Source: Desmodesmus armatus (lineage: Eukaryota > Chlorophyta > Chlorophyceae > Sphaeropleales > Scenedesmaceae). From it: a DNA stretch of 64,000 nucleotides. Within the stretch, counting starts at the first letter, position 1; each line of letters begins with the position of its first letter. The DNA lies in assembly GCA_007449985.2 (NCBI GenBank), contig VIIQ02000574.1, forward strand, positions 744,001 to 808,000, in the 5' to 3' direction. This document shows positions 1 through 12,143 of the stretch, in pieces. The translations under genes were made by a program, and so were the position numbers. The notes under the pieces were generated by a model. It searched no databases. It saw nothing but the letters and a program-made list of their open reading frames with translations, and was not told where the DNA came from.

Positions 1-142
1 TCTGCTGACCAGTGCCTGGTTGCCGGCTCACTAGCTAGGGGCCCAGGGAACAATGAGACAGCACTGCTGTTGACAATCTGGAGGGCCACACTTGTTCAAC
101 ATGCCCCAGGTTTGCGCAGCTGCACCCAGCAGACTAGCCTAC

Positions 143-499
143 CTGTGTGCCACTTGTACAGCTTGCCCTCCCACTTGTTGCCAGTAAACACAGCCCTCTC
201 TGCATTCACTACTATGCACACATCCCCATGGTCCCGGTGTGGGGCAAAGATTGGCTTGTCCTTGCCTTGTAGCACTAAGCTTAGCTGCGCTGCCAACCGG
301 CCAATAATCTGCAGCAAACAAAGAGGGATGGGCGGCCGGGTGAGTGTCCTGTTGCCATGGCGATGTCTGATACAGCTGTGATGCTCTCTCAGCCGGCCCC
401 AGCACCCACCTGACTCTCTGCATCGATAAGTCTCAGCCGCAAGCCCGTGAAGTCCACTGATTCTAGGCCAGCAAAGGGCCTGGCTGGGTTGGGTGGCAT
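143..499 (-). CDS. MRPL13: Mitochondrial ribosomal protein uL13 (L13), 5' exons only
   Basis: Large-subunit ribosomal protein of the mitochondrial ribosome. Two exons are visible on the minus strand: 499-410 (30 codons, ATG at 499) and 308-143; the splice is CAG|GTGGGT ... TGCAG|ATT. The second exon ends in phase 1 at a GTAGGC donor, and the rest of the gene lies off the left edge (nothing coding was recognised in 1-140). The protein reads through the core uL13 motifs IIGRLAAQL, GKDKP, HGDVCIVVNAE, FTGNKWEGKLYKWHTG. The HRDHGDVCIVVNAE and KWHTG wording follows plant mitochondrial L13 rather than the plastid form (inference from remembered families). There is no obvious long targeting peptide: the first 20 residues are short and Pro/Ala/Arg-bearing. 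Confidence 0.88.
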
Positions 500-1184
500 G
501 GCGCTACTGCTGCTGCACTAGTCACTGCTGCTGCTGCTTGCTGCTGCAGAGCAGGTAGGCTGGTGATAGACAGACGCTTTCACAAGCTAATGAGATATAA
601 TAAAGCGCGATTGCAGCTGTAAAGGCGGTTGTTGACAGACAGTTGAAGGTGATCTAGGGTGCTGGCTGGCTGTTCTCGAGGAGACCGAACTTGCAAATAG
701 AATCATCGGGCAAATGTGGCTTGCTTGAGAGGCTGTTGCTTGGGAAATCTGCAACTCAGGACCAATTGTACCCTCGAATGGAAGAGGAACAGGCACACCT
801 AGGGGGACAAGTAACCATTGCTCCTGTCTTGGACAACAGCACGCAACATGAGTTGACAAACATTCACTGTGGTGTGTCACCCTTTTGCATGACCTAACAG
901 TGACGTGCTGCTGTGCTGCTGTCAGTATCCCACAGACAGCAGTGCACCAATGTTTAGGTCTGGCTCATCCACAACACACCAGCTCTTGTCAGGGCTCTGT
1001 TGAAATTATCAGCGTGTGTATGGACCACACAACATCTGTATCATAGACCCAACCCAAACCACTCCAGCTCCTTCCCCACCCCCACCTCCTCCCCCTCCAT
1101 CCCCTCTATCTGTTTTTGGGCAACAGCCTGCAGCACACACAGCAATAGCAACAGCAACAGCAGGAACAACAACAGGAGGGAGGC
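500..1184. promoter_or_regulatory. Divergent upstream region between uL13 and Gemin2
   Basis: This 685-nt stretch separates two start codons pointing away from each other, so it should hold both promoters and 5' leaders. It contains CTG/CAG trinucleotide runs around 507-545 and a C-rich tract near 1076-1100. No TATA-like element or other defined site could be assigned. Confidence 0.4.
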
Positions 1185-3773
1185 ATGGACGAGGCTGTAG
1201 CACAAGATGAGTACGAAGACGACGTGGATGCATATGACAGCAGTGACGAGGAGTACAACCAACGCAACTTTGGCATCTTCCCAGCGCTGCCTGTAGATGG
1301 TGAACCAGACTGGTCACTCAGTAAGTCCCTCGAAGGGGGGGGGTCGACATGTGTCAGGGTGACAATCTCTGCTGTCTGCAAGCTTGTGCAGAAGTGGTGT
1401 GTGGCAGGGGGTGGATGGGGTGGCGCAAATCACGCTGCCTGCAAATGCGCACGAAGTGGCATTCAGTGGGGAAAGAGGGTGGTCAGGGGGGTGCCTGTTT
1501 GAAAACAGCAGCACAACATGGCTGACGCAGAGGTGGACCCTGGGGCTAATCCTGTCCTTGGCGACCGCCTGCAGCTATGACTCTGCCCGTGAAGACTTAT
1601 GGGCCCATGGCGTGGTTGTCAATGCCACGGTGTATAAGTGTGTGATGTGATGACCAGTGCTTGCTGCAACAACAACTGCTGCTGCTGCTGCTGTTGCTGC
1701 TGCCCTGTAGCTGAGCCTGACTCAGCTGAGGAGTACCTCAGGCGGGTGCGCTATGAGGCTGCACGCTGCCCCCAGGTGATCAACTCGTGAACTGGAGGCC
1801 CGCTTTTCACACCCCCGCTAATACATTCAGCTGCGCAGTTGCGGCACCAACTGAAGCCATTTGTACAATCAGCCTGGCCGTCGATACATCCTCTATACAT
1901 GCAGGCTGCAGCAGAGTGCAGTGCCTGTTGGTTGGGTAGGGTTCTGCAGCTTGCTCGCCGTTCTGAGTACAGCAACGCGTTGGTCCATGAACCTGTGCAG
2001 CTGCCATGCAGGGCGCTGGATTGCTCACCAGCACGACACCCGAACAGTGGCCAGTTGCACTGTTTGTACTGTGTTCGTCCGTCAACCATGTGTCCTGCTG
2101 TGCTGTGCTGTGCTGTGCTGTGCTGTGCTGTGCTGTGCTGTGCTGTGCTGTGTTGTGTTGTGTTGTGTTGTGTGTGGTGTGTTGCCCCAGGTGGTGCGTG
2201 TGGAGCCTGCCCCCACCCAACAGGACTCCTCCAGCAGCAGTCAGGTTTGTGTGCTGCTGCCGCAGCCTGAGGCCATCCCTGATGCACCGGACTGGGCCAA
2301 GCCCAACAGGAGCTGGGTGCAGCAGTTTGTGTCGGACTTCCAGCAGCTGCGGCTGCAGGTACAGCAGGCCTACGAGCAGCAAGGTGGGTGGCCGGGCAGC
2401 AACATGCCAGTGGCTGGGCTGGTACATGGACCGTAACATGTCAGTGCAATTTGAGCCCTGCAGCCCAGTTTGTGACATCAATGAGGCTGAGGTAGTGTTG
2501 ACATGTTCTGTTCTGTGGGACTCTGCTTTGGTGTGACTGTTGCTCCCGCAGAGGGGGCCCCGCAGAGGGGGATAGTATCCTGTGGCTTCACAGGGCTGGC
2601 ATGGGTGGGCGGGGGTACACCACCCTGCCCTCGCCTTTTCCCCCCCATTTTTGGACTACACAACCAGCAAACCAACTCCAACATGGTGGCTCCTTTGTGT
2701 GCTGTCTGCAGTGTACCCCACTGACCATGTACCCCACATGAATGATGTTGAGGCGTGGGACAGGGTCTGCTTTGGCCGCCCAGCTGACTCTGAGCTGCAG
2801 CTGCCGACACCCCTGACAGATGACAGCACAGAGATGACTCAACTGTCACCCAACATATGCAGCAAGATCATGTCCCTGGAGCAGGTGGGACCGGGGGGGG
2901 GGGGGGGGATGCTGCCGCTGGCATTTCGAGGGTGTGGACTGCCAGTGATGCCAAGCAAGTACTGCTGGCGGGATAGTGGTGGTGTGCAGAGGAGCTGGGT
3001 GTAGGTGCTGACGTGTGGGTGTGGGGTCAGCCAACTGCAGTTTGATTATAATTTTGCCAGAGCATGAGGGTGGCTAAATACGACCTGACTCCATGAATAA
3101 TAGCACATTGCCTTATAGAATGCCATGGCATCTGCAGTTATGGTGGGGTTTATGGTCCCAGGAGGATGTGTGCAAGTTTGGTCATGACCACCCATTGGTT
3201 CACGTTTGTAAACCTGGCCACCGATTGGTTGTCAAGTGTACCAACGTGAACCAATGGGTGATCAGCAGCCAAGCTGCACACATAGTCCTGGGCCTCAAGC
3301 CAGTACCTGCAGTGGTGCGGAGATGAGCCTTGTCCGTATCACCGGCTGGTGTCTTCGTTGTGTTGCTCATGCTTGTGCTTGCCTACCCTCCTGCTGGCCA
3401 TATCAATGCTGCTGCTGCTGCTGCGGCTGCTGTTCTGGTCACTGCTGCCTGCCGCTGCTGCATGCAGCCGGACGTGATCAGCCTATTCCTGCGGCATACC
3501 TCCCAGCTGGAGGAGCTGTGCCCCAGCAGCCTGCCCCTACGGCGTGCGCAGTGGCTGTTTGCTCTGGCAGCTCGACTGGAGAAGCCGTGCCACCCAGAGG
3601 TGGCTGCTGGCTTCAGGTCCGTGCTGCGGCACTGCTGCAAGCTGCGCTCCGCGGTGGCGGGGGAGACAGACCCGATGCTGCCGAAGCTGAATGTGCTGAT
3701 TGTGATGGCGGGGGCGTACTTTGCGCAGGATGAGCAGCTGTGCTGCATTGTGGACAGCTCTGAGCTGGCTTGA
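1185..3773 (+). CDS. GEMIN2: Gemin2 / SIP1, SMN-complex snRNP assembly factor
   Basis: Homologue of Gemin2 (SIP1), the SMN partner that holds the Sm ring during spliceosomal snRNP assembly. Five exons: 1185-1320, 1711-1775, 2191-2383, 2712-2884, 3468-3773; all GT..AG, phases fit, 290 aa, close to the human length (280). The N-terminus is acidic (residues 1-25). EEYLRRVRYEAARCP (about residues 51-65) matches the family signature (EYLRRVQIEAAQCP in human). The C-terminal part, QWLFALAARLEKPCHPE followed by FRSVLRHCCKLRS, corresponds to the helical region around human RWLYALLACLEKPLLPE. The last exon ends in TGA at 3771-3773. Intron 2 carries a pentanucleotide repeat and intron 4 a 17-bp inverted repeat. 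No frame problem was seen. Confidence 0.93.
2093..2172. repeat. TGCTG/TGTTG pentanucleotide microsatellite
   Basis: A run of TGCTG units (about ten) passes directly into TGTTG units (about four) inside Gemin2 intron 2, ending shortly before the acceptor at 2190. The run is open in several frames and produces long Cys/Val or His/Ser artefact reading frames. Confidence 0.9.
3190..3259. repeat. 17-bp perfect inverted repeat in Gemin2 intron 4
   Basis: ACCCATTGGTTCACGTT at 3190-3206 is repeated in perfect inverse complement at 3243-3259, with a 36-nt loop. It could fold as a hairpin in the intron or be the remnant of a small foldback element; no target-site duplication was identified. Confidence 0.75.
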
Positions 3774-4485
3774 GCTGGTCAACCGGACTGTTGACGGGGC
3801 GTTCTTGTTGTTGATGTCTCTTTTGCGCTTTGGGTGTAGCACTCGTGCTGGTTGGTTGGTTTTGTCCAGCTAGGTGGCGCACTTTGGGAGTGCTTGTACA
3901 GTAGTTACCATGATCGGGTAAAAATGTTTTGTGTTTGACTTTTGTTGGCTGTTGCTGCAGGTTGTGGGATGCGGTTGTCCCTGTGTCTGCTGCAGGGCAG
4001 GCAGTGTGTGCCTGAGCAGCACACTGTTACGATGTATTGCTCTGCATTGCTGCTCGCTAATTGTCGCGAAAGGTGCCCATCAGTTCACCACCTCCTGCCG
4101 CCCCACCTGAGGGAACAGTGCCAACAGGCAGCCACTTGGTCTATGAAGCCCATTCATGTGGCAGCCATGGCATTGCTCATGTCCTCTCTCATTGACAGAG
4201 TGGGATTCACAGTTTAGGGATCTGGCCGCAGACTGATAAGGTTGTTCACCCGACCATCTGGTCTGAGTCCCCGGAAGTATATGTGCCTAGCGGTGATAAT
4301 TCTGGTCGCCTATATGTATCGCAGCTTGTCATGGTGCATCGGTCACATCCGAGCTCGTACTGCCTGTAGCAAGGGTTCACCCAGGGTTCTGGAATCGTTA
4401 TCACAGATGTATCTACAGTGTCGGCAATCACCTCAGTAAGTTTTTCCAATATACCAAAAGTGTCGCCGTGTACACTTCGCAAACA
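3774..4485. other. Intergenic, no gene seen
   Basis: Between the Gemin2 stop and the next gene on the same strand. Base composition is lower in G+C than in the exons. No splice-consistent reading frame, RNA gene or repeat could be supported. Confidence 0.4.
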
Positions 4486-5504
4486 ATGGCTCTTGTCAGC
4501 GCAGCATTCTCGGTAGGTGGAACAGCAGGCGGTGTGGCATGTCAAAACGAAAGCAATTCACGAAATTGACCTCTTTGATCGCATCTTCCGCAGAGCAAGT
4601 GGAGCTATGAGCGCGGTGGCACTGATTTTGCAGCAAAGCTGGGTGCTCTGCTAGGAGGTGCTGACTTGGAGGTATGTGAAAGCCCTTTGCGAGCCTACAG
4701 CAGCTAAAACAACCATATAGAGGCATTACATCTCACAACATCGAGCTTGTGCGCAGGTGACCTCGGCAGCCACACAACACCCTCGGCACCAGCATGGAAA
4801 GTGCAGCAGTGCTCCCCAGCGGCCCAAGGGAAGTGGCAACATCAATGACAACCCTTACAAGATGTCAGGTCCAGCAGAGCCTTGGATTGGCCCACATCCT
4901 GGGTTTGCATGGGTGAGTAAGGCATCCCTGTGCTTCCAACAGCCAAGTATGGTGTCTGCAGATGCCTTGTGCATGTACAGTGTAAATGTCGCAGCAACAG
5001 CTCAACAAGCTGTGCAACTCAACTGCAGCATGCATGCAAAACCAGAACTTTGAACCAGACAACACACTGTCCCCTGCATGCTGCTGGTCTGTGCAGGTGG
5101 ACAAAGACGGGCGCCCCCTTGCAGTAGGACCCCCCACACGTGATGCCGCCCTGCTATCAGCCACAGGGGCGAAAACCAACAGCAGCAGCCACAGCAGCGA
5201 CCAAACAGCCAACAGCAGCAGCAACAAATCCCACAGCACGCAAAACAGCACCAGCAAAAGCAACATATACGCAGGCTTGACCGCCTCACAGCGCAGCATG
5301 GCCCTGTGGGAGAAGGTCAGTCCAGGCATGATGCCAGACACTACAGCCACACCCCCAGCCACCACAGAGGAGGCCTACCGGTATGAGGCACAGCTGCTGG
5401 AGCCTGTGGACTTCACACACCACCTGAAGCGAACAGACTTTGCAGAGTATACAGAGTGCAAGCTGCGCCACATGCACCACCTCAAGGCAGCTGCCAGGAA
5501 GTGA
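4486..5504 (+). CDS. Unknown 222-aa protein with Ser/Asn-rich linker
   Basis: Not recognised. Four exons with consistent phase (all phase 0): 4486-4512, 4594-4671, 4757-4912, 5097-5504; total 669 nt, stop TGA. Donors are GTAGGT, GTATGT and GTGAGT; acceptors are CCGCAG, CGCAG and GTGCAG. The first exon encodes only nine residues. The middle exons give KWSYERGGTDFAAKLGALLG and a Trp/Pro patch, GPAEPWIGPHPGFAW. Exon 4 has a Ser/Asn/Thr-rich stretch (about residues 113-145), then GLTASQRSMALWEKVSPGM and a basic C-terminal helix ending CKLRHMHHLKAAARK. No signal peptide or membrane segment. The exon chain makes it a real gene; its function is open. Confidence 0.7.
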
Positions 5505-5758
5505 CGAAGGTGCACTAGTGCAATGCTGGCAGGCCCATGCCGATGCGGCAGTGGGAAGGAAGGTGCCGGGGTCAAAGCATGAGCCCCCACCACCACCAGC
5601 AGTAGCAGCAGCAGCAGTCAGTTTGGCTGGGTTTTGCACTGTGCTGCTGAAGCACAGACCAACCAGCACACTGTTGATTCAGTGCAGACACTGCATGGTC
5701 CTGACTGACAAAGCTTGTGCCCCTGCTGATGCTGAGCCCTGCCAGGGCGTTGTACAGT

Positions 5759-5763
5759 TGTAA
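5759..5763 (+). terminator. TGTAA polyadenylation signal candidate
   Basis: TGTAA, the usual poly(A) signal of chlorophycean algae such as Chlamydomonas, lies about 255 nt after the stop of the unknown 222-aa gene. A five-base motif is weak evidence by itself; its position is right for a 3' end. Confidence 0.4.
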
Positions 5764-5968
5764 CAACATGCTCCCAAGGTTTTGCATGCCCCAGACCATG
5801 CTGTCATGCTGCTGGCTTGCACTACGTAGGAAATATACAGGCACCTTGTGACCGCTGGAAGCCTCGCACAGCAGCAGAGCACACAACCCCCTCTCTGCTT
5901 AGCCACGCCAGCCCAACCCAGCAAGAGGCCTTCGCGTCTTTGCCACAATTCATACCACCCCTCCTGTG

Positions 5969-8900
5969 TCAGGATTGAGGCTGGACCTTGTGCTGTCCAG
6001 GCTCTGTGAGGCCCGCTGCTTGCTGCACAGCCAGGAACATAGCCCCCACGTCTTTGTCCCCGTAGCCATTAGCTGAGGCAGACAGCAGGCTGCTGAACAC
6101 TAAATCAGCGGTCCTGAGGGGGCACCTGCTGCTGTCTGCCAGCTGACGCATGTACCTGCACAACAATGACAACAGCAGAGCCGGAACGCATCAGAAGATT
6201 GCAGGGGACGCCACAACCTGTGGCGGGTGTTGATACACCTAGCAACACACAGAACTGGGCCGTTGCAACTTGCAGTCGCTTGTGGTGCCTGCTGCTTGCT
6301 AAAACACCCAACCACACCCACACACTGCACATCAAACCGTGCCACACCCTCCACCATCATGGTGGAGGCCATAGCCAGCCAGTCCCCCAATGTTGCGTCA
6401 GTACCCTGCCATGTCTCACACTGGACCATCGGCAATCGGCTGTGGCTTGAGCCAGCCGATGACCCAAGTCACGCCTCAACACGACTGCACTTGCATGCTA
6501 CGCTGCCAAGCAGTCAAGCCAAGCATCATCATAGAGTCAACAGAGCAACACTGACTGTCAGTGTCAGCTGATGACTCATCCCGCAGTGACTCACCTGACA
6601 TCCTTGAGTGCCAGGTCCACAGTGAAGCCCTGGCCGGGGTCCAAGTGCTCTTCAGCAGCACGCCGCGCATAACCCTGCACACACAAGACATGCAGCAGCT
6701 GGTGCAGTCATCAACACGTTGCTTGCCGCCGCCGCAGCAGGACACTTCATGGCACCCTTGCAGAGTCTGGTGCTGCAGTTCTGCACAGGAAGCAGCCAGA
6801 CAGCATAATACGTGGTCTTGCCAACTTTCAAGGGTGCTGCATCATCAGATACTGAGTGATGGTGTGCACGCCATGGCAGATGCACATACGAGGAGGCGCA
6901 GCTGGCGGCACTCGTAGCGTTATTGCATGACAAAATCGACACCATGCCCTTGCATGTCCCAGCAGCGGTGCAGGTACGTAGTAGGCTGTACCATGGTGCA
7001 GTGGCCCACAGATGTTAGTGGTCTGTGTGTTTCTATGGCACCCCGTGCTGATACTGCTGGATATTTCTGTGCGCACCATGCACGCTGGTGGCCCGGATGT
7101 TGTGCGTACCTGGATAGGCTTGGCAGGATAGAATGCATCCACAAACGACAGGAAGGTCTCACGAGGGATGCCAGCCTTGTCCCCCAAGGTGAGAGCCTGC
7201 AGTAGTGGCAGCACAACCGGTCAGAAGGCCAATACAGCCACCAAGCTCAGTGGCAGACACACAACATCACAGCACGTCAACCTGCTAAGGTTCACACCAA
7301 CCCATGCAGAGTCAGTGGCTTGTGGCTCCTGCACCAACTAAAAAGCTGCTTTGTCATGAAGCAAGATACAATGTTCAACCCCAGCTTATGCATGCAATCA
7401 TCGGTGCAAGGGCTCATCAGGCACACTACCATGATGCACGCTGCCCTGGCCTGGGCTAGTGTAATGGGCAGGTAAGTGGCAGTGTCAGGTGCTGCTGTGT
7501 TGCTCACCTCACACATAACTTCCAGCATGCCAAAGATCGTGAAGTTGCCCATCAATTTGAAGGAAGACACCTGCATATGGCAAAGGTGGTGCATGCAACA
7601 CAGGCAGGAGCAATGAAAGACCTAGGTGGATGCAACACCAGCAGGAGCATTGAAAGACCTATGAACAGGCCTTTCCGTCCTGGTGAGTCAAACAGCAGCT
7701 GCAATCCTGCCCTGCAGCAACCTTTAAATCGCTTGCTTTGGACCATGCCCTGGCCTGACAGCAGGGGGGTATCAAACATCTCACAGGTCTTGTCTACACT
7801 GGAGGTATGAGCTGCGCCCAGATGACTGAATGAGTCCAATGATAAGAATGCATGGCAGTATCACTGTGTGTGTTCACTTCGCAGCGGTGGCAGAAGTGCA
7901 ATTAAGACAATCTTGTGTGCTGTGTAGTTGCTGCATGTGGTCCCATTGATAAAGTTGGAACAACACCCTGGCAAAGATACCACCTTTGCGCCGGTGATGC
8001 TACTGTTGTGTGTACCTTGTCAGGTGTGTCCAGGCAGGGGAGCAGTCGTCCGTGTGCCTCCAGGAAGGGCTTCACTCGGGCAATGGCTGACGCATCACCA
8101 CCAGGGGCAACCAGCAGCTGCGCAGCAGCAGCGGCATCTGGCCTGAAGGCAAGCACGGGCGGGGTGTGGTTGGGGGTGGGTTGGGGGATGGGAGAGAGGC
8201 CATATGCACGACTGCTCTCTTGAAGCCTGTCGAACGCTGGCTGCAGCAGAGTGTGAGACCCAGCACGATGCTGATGACATAGTGACAACCTGGAGACGAC
8301 TGATCAAAGCTGGCATGGTGTGTATTACGGAACATAGTGTGTGCATCGGCTGTGACTGCCCCGTCACCATGCATCCCTACAGGGGTGCAACTCCCAACCC
8401 CAGTTGGGTTTGTGCCCCTAGCCGGTGCATTTGAGTCAGCAAACCCCACCATTGCCCACCCTTCCACCCCCTCCTCACCTGCCCCATACGGGCACTGCTA
8501 GGTGTGTGCCCCCCACTGCTGCCACTTGCTGTGCGGCATCCTTCGAAAACTCTGGTGTGTTAGTGCTGTGGTTGATGATGACCTTGCCCGCCAGGCACTG
8601 ACCCCCGGCGCTGGTCAGCTCCTTGATGGTTGAGGCGCAGGCTGTGTCGTCAGCAAGCATGAGACAGATTATGGTGGCCTGTTGACCCAGCTCTGCTGGT
8701 GATGGGACAGACTGCCCGGCTCCTAGCTCCTGGACCAGCGCGGCTGCCTTGCTGATTGTGCGGTTGTGCAGCAGCAGTGTGTCGGAGGCGGCTCCCTTGG
8801 GCAGCTTGTCGGACTGAAGGAAACGCTGCAGGTTTGCAGCCATGCCTGTGTGATGGGGGGGGGGGCTCAAGGCGTGATGGTCGGATGGAGAAACAACAAC

Positions 8901-8991
8901 CAATGAACACAGCCCTCCATTGCAAATAACGCAACACCCAACACCCACCTCTGCCCATGGCCCCGAGGCCGATGAAGCCCACTGTCTCCAT
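5969..8991 (-). CDS. NAD(P)-dependent beta-hydroxyacid dehydrogenase (6PGDH/HIBADH-like)
   Basis: Cytosolic-looking oxidoreductase of the 3-hydroxyisobutyrate/6-phosphogluconate dehydrogenase-like family; the substrate cannot be read from sequence. Minus-strand exons: 8991-8949, 8845-8479, 8142-8016, 7570-7508, 7196-7110, 6674-6595, 6155-5969 (TGA). They carry the Rossmann start GFIGLGAMGRGMAANLQ, the cofactor-domain stretch ATIICLMLADD, the substrate-loop equivalent VPVWGRPDAAAAAQLL, the catalytic-Lys helix SSFKLMGNFTIFGMLE, and the C-terminal GFTVDLALKDVR. The seven exons are in phase, but a short in-frame exon (linker after TPDK) is missing between 8016 and 7570. Candidates there are not convincing, so about 318 codons plus that exon are accounted for. 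The loop reads PVWGRP rather than the classic APVSGG, placing it in a divergent subgroup. Confidence 0.85.
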
Positions 8992-9448
8992 AAGGGGGGA
9001 ATGATCTGACCTGACACGTTCCTCTGTTGCTCTCTCTAGCCTGCAGGACTGCTTGAGAACCTAAATAGACAACTGGTGCAGTGAAGACTGCTGAAAGTTG
9101 CCTTGGAATCAGCAATGCAGGTCGGATGACATGGCATCTGGTACTGATGACAACAGTGTGACGAACTTTGCGGCTGGCGGAATATCGTCAGCCAAGAACA
9201 GCCAAACTGATTGTAATTTTGAATGTGAAGAGGTTGCGATTGGTCGAGAGCGTCATTCAAAGCGGTTTTGTGCGGTACCACACCTCGTTCGATTGCTTCT
9301 GTGGCCTCTAACTGTCACCTTCGTGTTCAGAATGGGAAATGATAAATGCTTCAAGTCCGCATAGCAGCTGATGTGCCGGTGAGAACACACAGGCCACAAA
9401 CGAGACTTTCGCTCATCACAGCCAACAACTTGTCCTACTTCTAGCGTG
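8992..9448. promoter_or_regulatory. Divergent upstream region, dehydrogenase / OPR gene
   Basis: 457 nt between the dehydrogenase start (minus) and the proposed OPR start (plus). It contains an open frame (ATG at 9131) ending at 9364 that has no splice context and no recognisable protein; I treat it as leader or promoter sequence. Confidence 0.35.
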
Positions 9449-11690
9449 ATGTTGCTGCGAGGCTGTTTGACAGGACAGGTGAGGTTGTTTCATAAGCATT
9501 CACAAGGGCTGTGCTGCCCATGTGCTGCAGCAGGGCAGGAAGCTCAAAGCAGCAAGCCATCAAGAAGGGTTTCCTGTCACGTCCACTCAGCATGCTGTGC
9601 TGCTGCTATGTAGGCCTACAAGCCAGCCGTTAGGCAAGGGTCAGTTCATGTTCGAGTAGTCAGCACAAAGCACGGTGCCAGTTGCAGGCGTCTGACCTAC
9701 AAGATGCGGCGATGCCAGGCAATGCACGCAGAGGTAGGGACGGATACCCACCACATGAATCACAGTGCTGCATCCTTGGCCAATAAAGCCACGTACACAA
9801 GCAATTTGTAGGTTGAGAACCTCGTATACAGGCTTGCAGCAGGTCGACAACAGAGGGGCTGCTTGCAATTGGTTGGAGTCCTGCCCTTCGAGCAGTTGCC
9901 CGCCTCTGCCCACTTTGTGGTGCTGGCTGCAGGAATCTGCGGACTACTCCTCCAGCCCTGGACCTGCCAGCAGCGTCAAAATCCTGCAGACTGACCCCGT
10001 GCAGCTGTCAGAGCTGCTGTCTCGGCTGTCGGAGCTGCAGGTGAAGCCACATCAGCAGTGGCTGCAGGAGGTGCTGGAGGCCCTGCAGCCCCACCTGCGC
10101 TCCCTCAGCACAGCGCAGCTGTCATCCAACCTGCAGGTGCTGGGGGGCTGGGGCTTCATGCCCCCTGAGCCCTTCATGCAGGAGCTGCAGGAGGCAGTGC
10201 GCCTGCAGCTCGGCAGCATGCCCATGCGACACATCGCAGGTGATGATATGATACCATCGTGAAGTTGCAGCGTGCAGCCATCAGGACGTAGCACTTCACT
10301 TTGGGTGGCAGCTCATCCACTGCATACAAGCACACCTTACCCTGTCTGGTTTGCTTCTCAACGTTTGTCTACCGTTGCTCTGTTGCAATGCAGACCTGGC
10401 CTGGGGTCTGGCGCAGTTGCAGAATGCCCAGCAGCCCATGCTAGACGAGCTCCTGCAAGCAGCACTGGACCTCATGCAGCAAGGGCACTGCAGCTCCAGC
10501 AGCATCGCCATGCAGCAGCCTCAACCTGCTGAGCAGGAGCCAGGCAGCTGCCATGTGGCCCAGCAGCAGGAGCAGGCAGCATGCTGTCCTGCTAGCCTTG
10601 CCGACCTTGTGTGGTCTGTTGCAAAGCTTCAGCACAACCCTGGCAGCAGGTGGATGGACACCTTTGCAGCGACGTCGCTTCCGGTGCTCGACAGTTTCAC
10701 ACCCCACCAGCTGGCCCAAATGGTGTGGGCCTTCGCGCGGCTGCCCTACCAACCCAGCCAGGTAGCAGCGCCTTGCGGCATGCCTTCGTGCACAGCCTCT
10801 GCATGCACGTGCTCCCGTGACTACTGATGCATCGTGCGCATGCCCAGGAATGGCAAGCTCAAAGCTCTGGATGCCAGTACTGCACGGACCTGTTTAGTTT
10901 GCTCTGGCAGTGCTACTGGGTTGTTGCTGTAGTCAGGTCTCTGACATGTTGGTTGTCCACAAGCCTATGTTCCTAATAAGGTGTGTGACGCTGGTCCCTG
11001 TCTCGGGTTTGGTGGTGTATGCAGGAGTGGTTGGACGGCTTCCTGGAGGTGGTGCGGGTCAGGCTGCTTGAGTTTGACAGCAAGTCTGTCAGCCTGACCG
11101 CATGGGCGCTGGCCACACTCAAGGTGCAGCCCACGGCACGCTGGCTGTTTGCCTTTGAGCGCCAGGCAGAGCGGACCCTCAGCACGCTGAATGCTGCTGA
11201 GCTGGCTTGTACGCTGTGGGCGCTGAGCGAGCTGAAATCAAAGCGGGCTGACAAGCTGAGGCTGGGGCGCCTCGTGAGGCGGCAGGAAGGTGAGCGCATG
11301 CGGGCCACAGGGGTGAATGCGAGCAGAGCGCAAGGTCGTATATTGTTGGGGCTGTGACTTCATCATAGCTGTGACGACAGTGGCAAGGCACAAGTTGCAG
11401 CAAAACAGTTGTCCCCTTCGTAGGAGCTGCTGTGCACAGATGCACTAGCTCTCTCATGCAAGTCACAGGAGGAAGAGTTTTCTTTCTTGTGACCAACATT
11501 ACTGTCCTTGTCGATGCATGTGTCGGATCTGAGCCACATGCACCAGACAGCAATACCTGCTGCGGCTGCCGCTGTTTGCTGTAATGCTGCTGCAGTGTTT
11601 TGGGGCTTTGATTTTGAGGCGCTGGCCAACCCGCGCCTGCTGCGTGTCGTGCGGCAGCTGACCCTTGGGCCACAAAGCAGCAGGGGCTGA
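9449..11690 (+). CDS. Octotricopeptide-repeat (OPR) protein
   Basis: OPR proteins are helical-repeat RNA-binding factors that stabilise or process organelle transcripts, numerous in chlorophytes. Exons: 9449-9478, 9933-10239, 10394-10761, 11025-11289, 11596-11690 (TGA), 1065 nt, 354 aa, phases consistent. Repeats are recognisable by the L-x-W-A/G-L/V-A-x-L pattern followed by Q/P-x-x-x-W: DLAWGLAQLQ, DLVWSVAKLQ, QMVWAFARLPYQPSQEWLDGF, LTAWALATLKVQPTARW, CTLWALSELK. About five repeats are seen, few for the family. The first exon (MLLRGCLTGQ, preceded in frame by TAG) is inferred from its GTGAGG donor and phase; it would begin an organelle-targeting N-terminus, but this is the weakest part of the model. 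A Gln-rich insert separates repeats one and two. Confidence 0.75.
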
Positions 11691-12143
11691 TGGGCTGGAA
11701 GGACCACTGACAGTGTGGCCCATGACCAACGCTATTGAGGGTGCCATGTGTTTGTTACTCCCAAGTGTGTTGTACTACCAACGTACCACCAGCAGCAATT
11801 GATGCCACCGTTTCAGCGCGTGGAGGTTTGTACGGTGCATCGTATGTACTCTTGTGAGGGAGCAGAGGCTGAGTGTGTCATGTGCCAACACACAGAGGAG
11901 TGTGTCTGACGGGGAACAGGGGTGGGCGGTCGGCTTTGGTTTGCTTGCCTCTTCTGGGCTTTGCAGCATGCACTGGTGAGTGGGGGTGGGATAGTCAGCA
12001 CTGCAGAAGGTATGCTATGACAGCACCTTGGGACCCTTATTCTGCAGTACTGTGGGGATGTGCACGCCGTCAGTGCTTGTGGGGACTGAGAGAAATGTCA
12101 GCTGGCAGGTGGTGGTGCAGTTGCTGAACGCAGACTACAGCAG

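Noticed and set aside
9098..9364. Plus-strand ORF ending GNDKCFKSA
   Set aside because: No recognisable protein, no donor in phase with the OPR exons; it sits in the divergent promoter region.
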